From Chitinophaga sp. YR627 (GTDB lineage Bacteria; Bacteroidota; Bacteroidia; Chitinophagales; Chitinophagaceae), in assembly GCF_900114995.1 (NCBI RefSeq), contig NZ_FOUX01000004.1, positions 744,001 through 808,000 on the forward strand: a stretch of 64,000 bases of DNA, in the 5' to 3' direction. The notes under the pieces are model-generated. The model saw only the letters and a program-made list of their open reading frames with translations. It did not search any database and was not told the origin of the DNA. The position numbers were made by a program, and so were the translations under genes. Positions 37,043 to 45,244 of this stretch are shown piece by piece (position 1 is the stretch's first letter; each line of letters begins with the position of its first letter).

Positions 37043-39436
37043 ATGTCTCCCTGGTTCCGAAAACGTAAATGGTGGCTCCTTGCCGCAACACTACTCCTTA
37101 TACTCTACATCTTTTGCATCCCTTCCCGTCTTTTCACCACACCGACCTCATTTGTAATTGAAGACAGTAACGGTGAACTGCTCAGCGCAACCATCGCTAC
37201 AGATGGCCAATGGCGATTCCCCGCCGACAAACAGGTACCTGAAAAATTCGCCGCCTGCATCGTCGCCTATGAAGACAAACATTTCTATCATCACTGGGGT
37301 GTAGATATACTGGCACTGGGACGTGCGATCAAACAGAACCTCAGCAATAAAAAAGTAGTCAGCGGTGGCAGTACGCTCACTATGCAGGTGATACGCCTCT
37401 CCCGCAATAAAGAGCGTAATATTATCCAGAAACTCATTGAAGCTGTAATGGCTACCAGGATGGAGTTTTCCTATTCCAAGAAAAGTATTCTCTCATTATA
37501 TGCAGGTAATGCGCCTTTCGGCGGAAATGTCGTAGGACTGGAAGCAGCTTCCTGGCGGTATTATGGTCGTAGTGCGACACAGTTGTCATGGGGAGAGACG
37601 GCAGCACTGGCGGTATTACCGAATAGCCCGGCCCTGGTACACCCGGGTCGTAACCGACAGATCTTACTGCGCAAAAGGAATCAGTTACTGGAAAGGTTAT
37701 GGCATAATGAAACGATCGATAGTGTGACCTGTCAGCTGGCTAAACTGGAGCCCTTACCAGATCAGCCGAAAGCATTGCCACAGGATGCTCCGCATTTGCT
37801 GGACCGCTTCCGCAGAGACTATCCTGCACAAAGAGCCAGAGATGAAAAAGCCGTAACACGTATCCGGACGACACTGGATGCTGCCCTTCAACGGAATGTC
37901 AGCAACATTGTAGAAAGGTATCATGCTGTTTATAAAGCCAATGGTATCAACAACGCCGCGGCAGTTGTACTGGACGTGGAAACCGGTGATGCATTAGCCT
38001 ATGTCGGGAATATTTATCACCCGGAAGATCCGGAAACAGAGAGTCATGTCGATATCATACAGGCACCACGCAGTCCGGGTAGTACACTGAAACCGATCCT
38101 GTATGCAGCCATGCTGACGGATGGGATTATACTGCCGCATTCACTGGTACCCGATATTCCGACACAGATAGCCGGATATACACCACAAAACTTTGACCTG
38201 GGTTATGACGGCGCAGTACCAGCCAGTAAAGCACTTGCCCGTTCATTGAACATACCGGCGGTCAGAATGCTGCAACAATACAGATATGAAAGAATGCATG
38301 CATTACTGAAGAAACTGGGGATTACTACATTGAATCAACCACCGGACCATTATGGCCTGTCACTGATATTGGGTGGAGGAGAATCCACCCTCTGGGAAAT
38401 GACAGGCATGTATGCCAGTCTGGCCCGTACACTGCTGCATCTTGAGCAATATAATGGCAGGTATGATGCAGATGATATCCATGCACCAAACTATCGTAAA
38501 GACACTAAACTGGTGTCAAAATTTGCACCTTCCGCTACAGGTGTATTAGATGCAGGCGCTATCTGGTATACATTCCAGGCAATGGAAGAAGTGATGCGTC
38601 CGGGAGAAGAGATGTTATGGCAACAATTCTCCTCCTCACAGCGTATTGCATGGAAGACAGGCACCAGCTTTGGTTTCAGAGATGGATGGGCCATCGGTGT
38701 GACGCCACAATATATTGTTGGCGTATGGGTAGGTAATGCCGATGGAGAAGGAAGACCTGGTCTGGTAGGCGTATCTACTGCTGCGCCGATCATGTTTGAT
38801 GTATTCAGGCTCCTGCATACAGGTAGCTGGTTCAATACCCCTTATGATAAACTGCGGAAGATTGAGGTCTGCCGCCAAAGCGGGTACAGGGCCAGCGATC
38901 TTTGTCCGGAGAAAGATTCTATCGCCGTTCCTGTTAACGGACTCCGTTCCGGACTCTGTCCTTATCACCAGTTGGTACACCTGGATCATAGCGGTCAGTG
39001 GCGCGTTACTGCAGATTGTGAATCACCTTCACAGATGCGGCATGTGCCCTGGTTCGTACTGCCGCCTGCTATGGAATTCTACTATCGCAGCAAACATAAT
39101 TATCTGCCCTTACCTCCTTACAAACAGGAATGTCTGGCTACGCTCAGTCAGGATAAAGCGCCAATGGAGGTGATCTATCCAAGACCCAATGCACGTATTT
39201 ACGTACCGATAGAGATAGACGGTAAGCCGGGAGAAGCGGTGTTCACAGCTACGCATCGCAATACGGCAGAGAAGATCTTCTGGCATATGGATGACAGCTA
39301 TCTGGGGACAACACAGGAGTTCCATCAGATGGCATTACATCCACCTGCCGGTAAGCACATCCTTACACTCGTCGATGAGCAGGGCGTGCAGATACATGTA
39401 CCATTTGAAATACTGGCGAAAAAAAGTGAAGATTAA
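37043..39436 (+). CDS. pbpC: Penicillin-binding protein 1C
   Basis: PBP1C is a bifunctional inner-membrane peptidoglycan synthase. Its 797 residues begin with one transmembrane anchor (WWLLAATLLLILYIF). The glycosyltransferase family 51 domain follows, with catalytic Glu77 in AYEDKHFYHHWGVD and GGSTLTMQVIRLSR. The transpeptidase domain has Ser347-x-x-Lys (PGSTLKP), the SLN motif (ARSLNIPA) and KTGTSFGFRD. The C-terminal BiPBP_C domain (about 690-797, EVIYPRPNARIYVPIE) is specific to PBP1C. It pairs functionally with the upstream alpha-2-macroglobulin. Its stop lies 6 bp from the stop of the convergent rarA, with no terminator between them. Confidence 0.95.
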   Translation: MSPWFRKRKWWLLAATLLLILYIFCIPSRLFTTPTSFVIEDSNGELLSATIATDGQWRFPADKQVPEKFAACIVAYEDKHFYHHWGVDILALGRAIKQNLSNKKVVSGGSTLTMQVIRLSRNKERNIIQKLIEAVMATRMEFSYSKKSILSLYAGNAPFGGNVVGLEAASWRYYGRSATQLSWGETAALAVLPNSPALVHPGRNRQILLRKRNQLLERLWHNETIDSVTCQLAKLEPLPDQPKALPQDAPHLLDRFRRDYPAQRARDEKAVTRIRTTLDAALQRNVSNIVERYHAVYKANGINNAAAVVLDVETGDALAYVGNIYHPEDPETESHVDIIQAPRSPGSTLKPILYAAMLTDGIILPHSLVPDIPTQIAGYTPQNFDLGYDGAVPASKALARSLNIPAVRMLQQYRYERMHALLKKLGITTLNQPPDHYGLSLILGGGESTLWEMTGMYASLARTLLHLEQYNGRYDADDIHAPNYRKDTKLVSKFAPSATGVLDAGAIWYTFQAMEEVMRPGEEMLWQQFSSSQRIAWKTGTSFGFRDGWAIGVTPQYIVGVWVGNADGEGRPGLVGVSTAAPIMFDVFRLLHTGSWFNTPYDKLRKIEVCRQSGYRASDLCPEKDSIAVPVNGLRSGLCPYHQLVHLDHSGQWRVTADCESPSQMRHVPWFVLPPAMEFYYRSKHNYLPLPPYKQECLATLSQDKAPMEVIYPRPNARIYVPIEIDGKPGEAVFTATHRNTAEKIFWHMDDSYLGTTQEFHQMALHPPAGKHILTLVDEQGVQIHVPFEILAKKSED

Positions 39437-39442
39437 AGCAGA

Positions 39443-40702
39443 TCAATAACCGTATTTCTCTTTCCAGAGCATACGCAGATGCTTACGCATCTCGTCTTCC
39501 CGTGCGTTTTTACCCGGGTCATACAATTTCATGCCTTTGATACGATCAGGCAGGTATTCCTGCTGGGAGAAGTTGTTCTCATAGTCATGAGAATATTCAT
39601 ACCCTTTGTGATAACCCATATCTTTCATCATTTTCGTAGGCGCATTACGGATGTGCATCGGTACCGGCAGATCGCCTGTCTGAGATACAACAGATAATGC
39701 ATTATTGATCGCCATATAAGAGGCATTGCTCTTTGCCGAAGAAGCGAGATAGGTTGTACACTGGGAAAGGATGATCCTTGCTTCCGGATAACCGATCATG
39801 GTCACTGCCTGAAAACAGCTGGTTGCCAGCAGGAGGGCATTAGGATTGGCGTTGCCGATATCTTCAGAAGCAGAGATCAGCAAACGGCGGGCAATGAATT
39901 TCACATCTTCCCCACCTTCTATCATACGTGCCAGATAATAGACTGCCGCATTGGGATCACTGCCCCTGATAGACTTGATAAATGCAGAAATGATATCGTA
40001 ATGCTGTTCGCCTGTCTTGTCATAGATCGCTACCCGTTGTTGTGCGATGTCCATCACCTTCTGATCGGTAACGACAATGGGCCGCTCATTTTGCAGCGTA
40101 CTTACGACAAGCTCAAAGAGGTTCAGCAGTTTCCGGGCGTCCCCACCGGATATATTGAACAAGGCAGTTGTTTCTTTTAATTCGATCTGTTTACTGCCCA
40201 GCCATTCGTCCTGTTGCATGGCCTGCTGCAGTAATTGCAGCAATTCACGTTCACTGAGTGGTTTCAGTACATATACCTGGCTACGTGACAACAATGCCGA
40301 GTTCACCTCAAAAGAGGGGTTCTCAGTAGTGGCGCCGATCAATGTAATGATCCCTTTTTCGACAGCGCCAAGCAGGGCATCCTGCTGTGACTTGTTGAAA
40401 CGGTGGATCTCATCGATAAACAGCACGGCATATCCCTGTTTACGGGCTATTTCGATCACTTCGCGTACTTCCTTCACACCTGCCGCGATAGCGGAAAGGG
40501 TATAAAAAGGCACGTCCAGTGTATGGGCTATAATATTGGCGATTGTGGTCTTACCTACACCAGGAGGACCCCACAATATCATTGAAGGAATTCTGCCTTG
40601 TTGTAAGGCGGTGCGTAGTATACTGTCCTTGCCGGTCAGGTGTTCCTGTCCCACCAGCTCATCCAGGGTCTCGGGTCTTATGCGCTCGGCTAATGGTTCC
40701 AT
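39443..40702 (-). CDS. rarA: Replication-associated recombination protein A
   Basis: RarA (MgsA) is an AAA+ ATPase related to clamp-loader subunits and acts at stalled replication forks. The 419-aa protein starts with the typical PLAERIRPETLDELVGQEHL. Walker A is GPPGVGKTT, Walker B LFIDEIHRFNKSQQDALL, sensor 1 LIGATTENPSFEVN and sensor 2 ISGGDARKLLN. The C-terminal tetramerisation part is normal (SFIKSIRGSDPNAAVYYLARM, LLISASEDIGNANP), ending KYGY. All key residues are present. The small membrane-protein gene at 41270-40740 lies 37 bp upstream on the same strand and may be cotranscribed. Confidence 0.96.
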   Translation of the reverse strand: MEPLAERIRPETLDELVGQEHLTGKDSILRTALQQGRIPSMILWGPPGVGKTTIANIIAHTLDVPFYTLSAIAAGVKEVREVIEIARKQGYAVLFIDEIHRFNKSQQDALLGAVEKGIITLIGATTENPSFEVNSALLSRSQVYVLKPLSERELLQLLQQAMQQDEWLGSKQIELKETTALFNISGGDARKLLNLFELVVSTLQNERPIVVTDQKVMDIAQQRVAIYDKTGEQHYDIISAFIKSIRGSDPNAAVYYLARMIEGGEDVKFIARRLLISASEDIGNANPNALLLATSCFQAVTMIGYPEARIILSQCTTYLASSAKSNASYMAINNALSVVSQTGDLPVPMHIRNAPTKMMKDMGYHKGYEYSHDYENNFSQQEYLPDRIKGMKLYDPGKNAREDEMRKHLRMLWKEKYGY

Positions 40703-40739
40703 TTGTTCTTATATTATGGGTTTGGGCTTATGTATCAGA

Positions 40740-41270
40740 TCAGGCGCCTATATCATCTGTATCATCCTGCTGGTCTCCGTTCTGGCGGTCCCTCCACTGT
40801 TTGACATAAACCATTGACAATATCGCATTGCCGACAAGGATGATGCCATACAACGTCATCACTACCTGACAGAAACTGAATGCAGCTTCTATTGTACCTG
40901 CCGGTAATACCTGTTTCTGGGCAGCAGCCTGCTCATTCAGCTGTTTAGACAATACATCCCGTATTTCAGGGTTATTCAGCATGGATGCCATCAGTACTGA
41001 CAATAAACCAACCAGAATCGGGAAGAAGCCCAGTACCTGTACACCACCAGGCGTGTTTTCCTTAAGGGGGTGTGCCGGATTCGCGAGACTTTTCTGTAAT
41101 GCATTCGCCAGTATGGCGTGGATCAGCACACCGCCGAAGAAGAATACGATAAAGAGTACCGCCATATCTCCCGTTTGCAACAGCAGGTTCAGGAAGATCA
41201 GTGTAAACAAGCCGGTCAGGAATATCCCAATGCCATTTAATATTCTGAATAATTTAATGCCAAGGTTCAT
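40740..41270 (-). CDS. Hypothetical four-helix membrane protein
   Basis: This 176-aa inner-membrane protein has no family I recognise. Four hydrophobic segments are visible at about 8-30 (ILNGIGIFLTGLFTLIFLNL), 35-55 (MAVLFIVFFFGGVLIHAILA), 78-97 (VLGFFPILVGLLSVLMASML) and 130-155 (FSFCQVVMTLYGIILVGNAIL). A soluble Gln/Ala-rich loop lies between helices 3 and 4, and the C-terminus is very acidic (QNGDQQDDTDDIGA). It lies just upstream of rarA on the same strand with a 37-bp gap, so they may share a transcript. There is no evidence for a joint function. Confidence 0.7.
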   Translation of the reverse strand: MNLGIKLFRILNGIGIFLTGLFTLIFLNLLLQTGDMAVLFIVFFFGGVLIHAILANALQKSLANPAHPLKENTPGGVQVLGFFPILVGLLSVLMASMLNNPEIRDVLSKQLNEQAAAQKQVLPAGTIEAAFSFCQVVMTLYGIILVGNAILSMVYVKQWRDRQNGDQQDDTDDIGA

Positions 41271-41417
41271 GTATGTGTCCAGTTTTAAAAGACCACAAAC
41301 CTACTAAAGAGTCGGCAAACCTCCCACAATCATCCTTTCGATCGGACCATTTGTCAAAAAGCGGTAAGGCCGCATGGGATGTTTTAGCTATATTTAAAAA
41401 CTAAACCTGTTTATTTT

Positions 41418-43496
41418 ATGAAGAGCACTTACGCTTTGCAACTTCCATTACTGGCAGCTGTCACGCTTATGGCAGCCTGTAATGGCGGCAACACCACCAA
41501 ACAAACGCAGGATACAGCAGCTGTAGCAGCAGCAGACACGACCAAAGTCCCCGCTTTCGAAGTAAGTTCCATTGATTCAAGCGCTAAACCATGCGATGAT
41601 TTCGACCAGTATGTAAACGGCAACTGGAAGAAAAACAACCCCATCCCCTCCACAGAAAGTCGTTGGGGCGCATTTAACGTACTTGATAAGGAAAACAAGG
41701 AAGTACGTCTGAAAGGCATTATTCTGTCACTTGCAGATCAGAAAGATCTCAAAAAAGGTACTGAAGAGCAGCAGATCTCTGATTTCTACCGCTCATTCCT
41801 GGACACTGCCACTATCGAGAAACTGGCCGTTACGCCATTACAGCCTTATCTCGATAAGATTAATAGTATCCAGACACTGGCAGATTTTTCCAAAGTTTCA
41901 GGCGAACTCGAAGCAATCGGCTTACCGGGTGTGATCAACTTCGCGGTTGAAGCAGACGCCCGTAACAGTAAAATGAATGCCCTGTACCAGGGTCAGGATG
42001 GTCTGAGCCTTGGCGAGAAAAGCTATTACGAAAGACCAGACGCCAGCACGAAAGAAGTGCGCGACGAATTCGTAAAGCACGTAGACAAACAATTTGCAAC
42101 CGCTGGTTTTAAAGAAGTGGAGCCGGGTAAAACCATCCTCGATTTTGAAACCAAAGTAGCTAAGTTACAGCTCTCCAATGTGGAGCTGCGCGATCCGGTG
42201 GCAACCTACAACAAAGCAGCCTACAGCGACTTAAAGAAACTGGCGCCTGATTACGACTGGGACGCGTTCACCAATGCACAGGGTATAAAATCTGATACCC
42301 TGATCATCCAGAACAAAGCATACGTATCCAAAGTATCAGCGCTGCTGAAAACAACTGCTCCGGAAACACTCAAAACATGGCTGCGCTGGCAGGTATTGTC
42401 TCATTTCGCCGGCTTCCTGAACAAACAGCTGGATGATGAGAACTTCCACTTCTTCGCAACCGTTATGCGTGGTACCAAACAACAGCGTCCACGCCTGGAA
42501 CGCGCTATCCGTGCCACAGATGGTATCATGGGTATGCCGCTGGGTAAAGTATTCGCTAAGAAATATTTCCCGGAAAGCTCCAAACAGAAAGTATCTGAAA
42601 TGATCGAGAATGTACGCGCCGTATATGGCGAACGTATTGACAGCCTGATCTGGATGAGTGCCACTACAAAAGAGATGGCGCACAAAAAGCTGGCTTCCTT
42701 TACCTACAAGATCGGTTATCCTGACAAATGGAAAGACTACTCCAGCATCGATATCAAACCAGGCGCCCTGGTAGAAAATATCGTTGCTGCAGCACAGTAT
42801 GATCATAAGGAAGCCCTCAACAAGATTGGTAAACCAGTAGACAAAAGCGAGTGGGGTATGACACCACAGACTGTAAATGCCTACTATAATCCACTCAATA
42901 ACGAGGTAGTATTCCCTGCAGGTATCCTCCAGCCACCATTCTTCAATGCCAACGCAGACGATGCGATCAACTATGGTGGTATCATTGCGGTGATCGGGCA
43001 CGAATTCACCCACGGTTTTGATGACCAGGGTTCTCAGTTCGATGCAGAAGGTAACCTGAAAAACTGGTGGACAGACGCTGACCGTAAGAATTTCATGGCA
43101 CTGGCTAAACGTTATATTAACTATTTCAGTGGTATTGAGGTACAAAAAGGCTTCTTTATCAATGGCGCCCTGACCATCGGTGAAAATATCGCTGACCTGG
43201 GTGGACTGACACTGGCTTACAATGCCCTGGAAAAATCCCTGAAGGGCAAACCGGAACCAGCATTGATCGACGGTTTTAGCTGGAAACAGCGTTTCTTCCT
43301 GGGCTGGGCACAGGTATGGCATGCAAATACCACAGATGCAGCCCTGCGTAACCAGATCCAGACCGATCCTCACTCACCGGCAAGAGACCGTATCAATGGT
43401 CCGCTTCCTCACCTGAAAGCATTTGCGGATGCATGGGGTTGCACACCAGGTAGTAAAATGGTACTGTCTGACGATAAAAAGGTGGTTATCTGGTAA
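41418..43496 (+). CDS. M13 family metallopeptidase (PepO/neprilysin-like)
   Basis: This 692-aa zinc endopeptidase is exported as a lipoprotein (signal LPLLAAVTLMAAC). The N-terminal M13 domain starts DDFDQYVNGNWKKNNPIPS. The catalytic site is His528-Glu-Phe-Thr-His532 in VIGHEFTHGFDD, with the third zinc ligand Glu589 in GENIADLGG, whose Asp593 is also conserved. NAYYNPLNNEVVFPAGILQPPFF and the C-terminal DPHSPARDRINGPLPHLKAF are typical family blocks. M13 enzymes cut oligopeptides of up to about 40 residues. It is a single gene with its own terminator. Confidence 0.95.
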   Translation: MKSTYALQLPLLAAVTLMAACNGGNTTKQTQDTAAVAAADTTKVPAFEVSSIDSSAKPCDDFDQYVNGNWKKNNPIPSTESRWGAFNVLDKENKEVRLKGIILSLADQKDLKKGTEEQQISDFYRSFLDTATIEKLAVTPLQPYLDKINSIQTLADFSKVSGELEAIGLPGVINFAVEADARNSKMNALYQGQDGLSLGEKSYYERPDASTKEVRDEFVKHVDKQFATAGFKEVEPGKTILDFETKVAKLQLSNVELRDPVATYNKAAYSDLKKLAPDYDWDAFTNAQGIKSDTLIIQNKAYVSKVSALLKTTAPETLKTWLRWQVLSHFAGFLNKQLDDENFHFFATVMRGTKQQRPRLERAIRATDGIMGMPLGKVFAKKYFPESSKQKVSEMIENVRAVYGERIDSLIWMSATTKEMAHKKLASFTYKIGYPDKWKDYSSIDIKPGALVENIVAAAQYDHKEALNKIGKPVDKSEWGMTPQTVNAYYNPLNNEVVFPAGILQPPFFNANADDAINYGGIIAVIGHEFTHGFDDQGSQFDAEGNLKNWWTDADRKNFMALAKRYINYFSGIEVQKGFFINGALTIGENIADLGGLTLAYNALEKSLKGKPEPALIDGFSWKQRFFLGWAQVWHANTTDAALRNQIQTDPHSPARDRINGPLPHLKAFADAWGCTPGSKMVLSDDKKVVIW

Positions 43497-43520
43497 TTAT
43501 AATCACTTCATAATATCAGA

Positions 43521-43550
43521 AAGGGTCCGCCATACGGCGGACCCTTTTTT
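43521..43550 (+). terminator. Terminator of the M13 peptidase gene
   Basis: AAGGGTCCGCC-ATAC-GGCGGACCCTT is a perfect 11-bp stem with a T run of six, 24 bp after the stop codon. Confidence 0.93.
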
Positions 43551-43669
43551 GTTTTTCTATCCTGATAAATTGACATAAACCGGTCATCATTCTCCGGGAT
43601 TTGTACAATGCATTCTATTCATTATGCCTTAAATTTGTGCATTATTCACCGGAATTAATCTTTGAACCA

Positions 43670-43903
43670 ATGACCGGCCTGTTAAAACAATACCGCACAG
43701 AAATTCGTAATATATTCATTATCGCCCTGCTGGCGTTAATCGCACCTTATTTACCCAAGCTGTCAGCGTTCCTGCTGACCACGGCAACCGGGTCCATTAT
43801 TACTTTGAGCCTGGCAGGCACCCTGGTACTTGCCTTTACGCTTAAGATATACTTCCGCATATTAGTGATGCGTATCAACAAAGACAACGAGGCTGCTGCC
43901 TGA
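43670..43903 (+). CDS. Small hypothetical membrane protein
   Basis: From the ATG at 43670 this encodes about 77 aa with two hydrophobic helices: IRNIFIIALLALIAPYLPKL, then LLTTATGSIITLSLAGTLVLAF. It ends with a basic and acidic tail (MRINKDNEAAA). The frame is open to an ATG at 43601, but the extra N-terminus does not look like a membrane-protein start. The gene lies 20 bp before the YHS lipoprotein gene, so the two may be cotranscribed. The family is not recognised. Confidence 0.55.
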   Translation: MTGLLKQYRTEIRNIFIIALLALIAPYLPKLSAFLLTTATGSIITLSLAGTLVLAFTLKIYFRILVMRINKDNEAAA

Positions 43904-43923
43904 TTCCTTTAACCGCTAACAAT

Positions 43924-44235
43924 ATGACGATGAAGCAATTACTGAATATATCCTGCACACTGCTGCTCGTAGCTCTCATGACTGCCTGCGGCAACTCCGG
44001 TACACAACACACCGGTGGTACTGATTCTGTCACTACACAACCTGCGGAACATGCTCCGGCTGAAAATGCAGTTGTTGCCGGTAAACTGCCGGACCCTGTG
44101 TGTGGCATGCCTTATGATACCATGTACAAGGAGTGGAGTGTATATAAAACTGATACCTTACATTTCTGTTCTCCCACCTGTAAACGTGTATTTGAGAAGA
44201 ATCCGGAGAAATACGCAGCTAAGTTGGGATTATAA
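43924..44235 (+). CDS. YHS domain lipoprotein
   Basis: This 103-aa lipoprotein has a lipobox cysteine (LLLVALMTAC), a Thr/Ala/Glu linker of about 30 residues and a C-terminal YHS domain. The YHS hallmarks are DPVCGMPYD and FCSPTCKRVFEKNPEKYAAK. YHS domains are small Cys-rich modules linked to metal binding and found near copper and heavy-metal transport proteins. The three cysteines (CGM, FC, TC) could bind a metal ion in the periplasm. No transporter gene is adjacent. It is probably in a short operon with the preceding small membrane protein. Confidence 0.85.
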   Translation: MTMKQLLNISCTLLLVALMTACGNSGTQHTGGTDSVTTQPAEHAPAENAVVAGKLPDPVCGMPYDTMYKEWSVYKTDTLHFCSPTCKRVFEKNPEKYAAKLGL

Positions 44236-44281
44236 TGTAACTAAGTAAGACTTTTTGCGTTCTAATTACAAACTCCTATGC

Positions 44282-44689
44282 ATGAGATCACTATTAACCA
44301 GCTTGCTGCTACTCATGTTATTTTGCAGCTGCGAGAAAAATGACATAGAGGCTACCCCCTCAATAGATATTACCGGATCCTGGCAGTTATCCCAGCAGTT
44401 ATCCATGCCTGATACTGCCTGGCAGACAATAGGACCGAAAGATTCTGCGTATTATATATTTGGCCGTAACGGACAATTCGTATTTGACGCTAAAACATAC
44501 CACCTCAGTGGCACTTATAAAGTAATTCCCGCCGGCAGAAAGATCAACCTGATCATCACCGGCAAGGATTCTGTTAACCAATACCTCCAGGTAGAACGGT
44601 TGACAGATACCACCATCAGGATAGATGACTGGCTGATAGGCGTTACAAAGGAACAGATCAGCCGCCAGTTCATCCTCATCAATAAATAA
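44282..44689 (+). CDS. Hypothetical lipocalin-like lipoprotein
   Basis: From the ATG at 44282 this encodes about 135 aa with a lipoprotein signal (SLLLLMLFCSC). The body reads as a small beta barrel: IDITGSWQLSQQLS at the start, YIFGRNGQFVFDAKTYHLSG and GTYKVIPAGRKINLIITG in the middle, and TIRIDDWLIG near the end. This resembles lipocalin-like lipoproteins of Bacteroidota. The gene at 48898 has the same plan (GIWELDAF, YTFREDGTFSM, EGTYKFEY) and may be a distant paralogue. It follows the YHS gene by 46 bp on the same strand. Ligand unknown. Confidence 0.6.
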   Translation: MRSLLTSLLLLMLFCSCEKNDIEATPSIDITGSWQLSQQLSMPDTAWQTIGPKDSAYYIFGRNGQFVFDAKTYHLSGTYKVIPAGRKINLIITGKDSVNQYLQVERLTDTTIRIDDWLIGVTKEQISRQFILINK

Positions 44690-44712
44690 TCATTCATAAG
44701 CGATAAAGACAT

Positions 44713-44740
44713 AAAAAAGTCCCGGGATAATTCCCGGGAC
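44713..44740 (-). terminator. Minus-strand terminator without an obvious gene
   Basis: GTCCCGGGA-TAAT-TCCCGGGAC is a 9-bp stem preceded on the plus strand by six A residues, i.e. a six-T tail on the minus strand. The nearest minus-strand gene upstream (TonB receptor, stop at 45245) already has its own terminator. On the plus strand it lacks a T tail but could still act behind the 44282-44689 gene. The 44741-45188 gap holds no supported gene. Confidence 0.6.
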
Positions 44741-45188
44741 GTTCGATTAAAACAGCTTATGAAAATCTACGCTTACGTTCAAATTATATTGTAAAATTAC
44801 CCGCCCTGTATTACTGCATTGTTACGCCTACATTATCTGCGTATTAACAATTGACCCAGGCAGAATATCTCGTTAAGGATTAAGGATTAATAGTTAAAAA
44901 TTCCCGCAATAATTACCCTGCTTACTGCTCTCAGGTACTACCGCTGATCTATATCTGATAATTCATCTTCCTACATGATAAGCATATATACCTAACAGAT
45001 GTATTGTCAATAACGTAGTTTGTCTGGCAATTATCCATCTACATAAGGACCCCCTCATATTCTCCTTCTACATCATTTCCACTGCCCGCATTAAGCCCCT
45101 TTCCGGCCCCGGTAATAAACAGTCTGTTATCTTACTCCAGGAGGCTGCTTCAGCCCAATTCTCAATTTCCTGATTCTTCTCAGGTCTG

Positions 45189-45235
45189 GCGCATAAAAAA
45201 AGCCGGACCATGTACGATCCGGCTCTTTTTATGCG
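45189..45235. terminator. Terminator of the Oar-like TonB receptor
   Basis: GCGCATAAAAA...AGCCGGA and TCCGGCT...TTTTTATGCGC form a long stem with A and T runs on the two arms, usable in both directions. It lies 10 bp after the receptor stop codon. Confidence 0.85.
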
Positions 45236-45244
45236 CTATATCTT

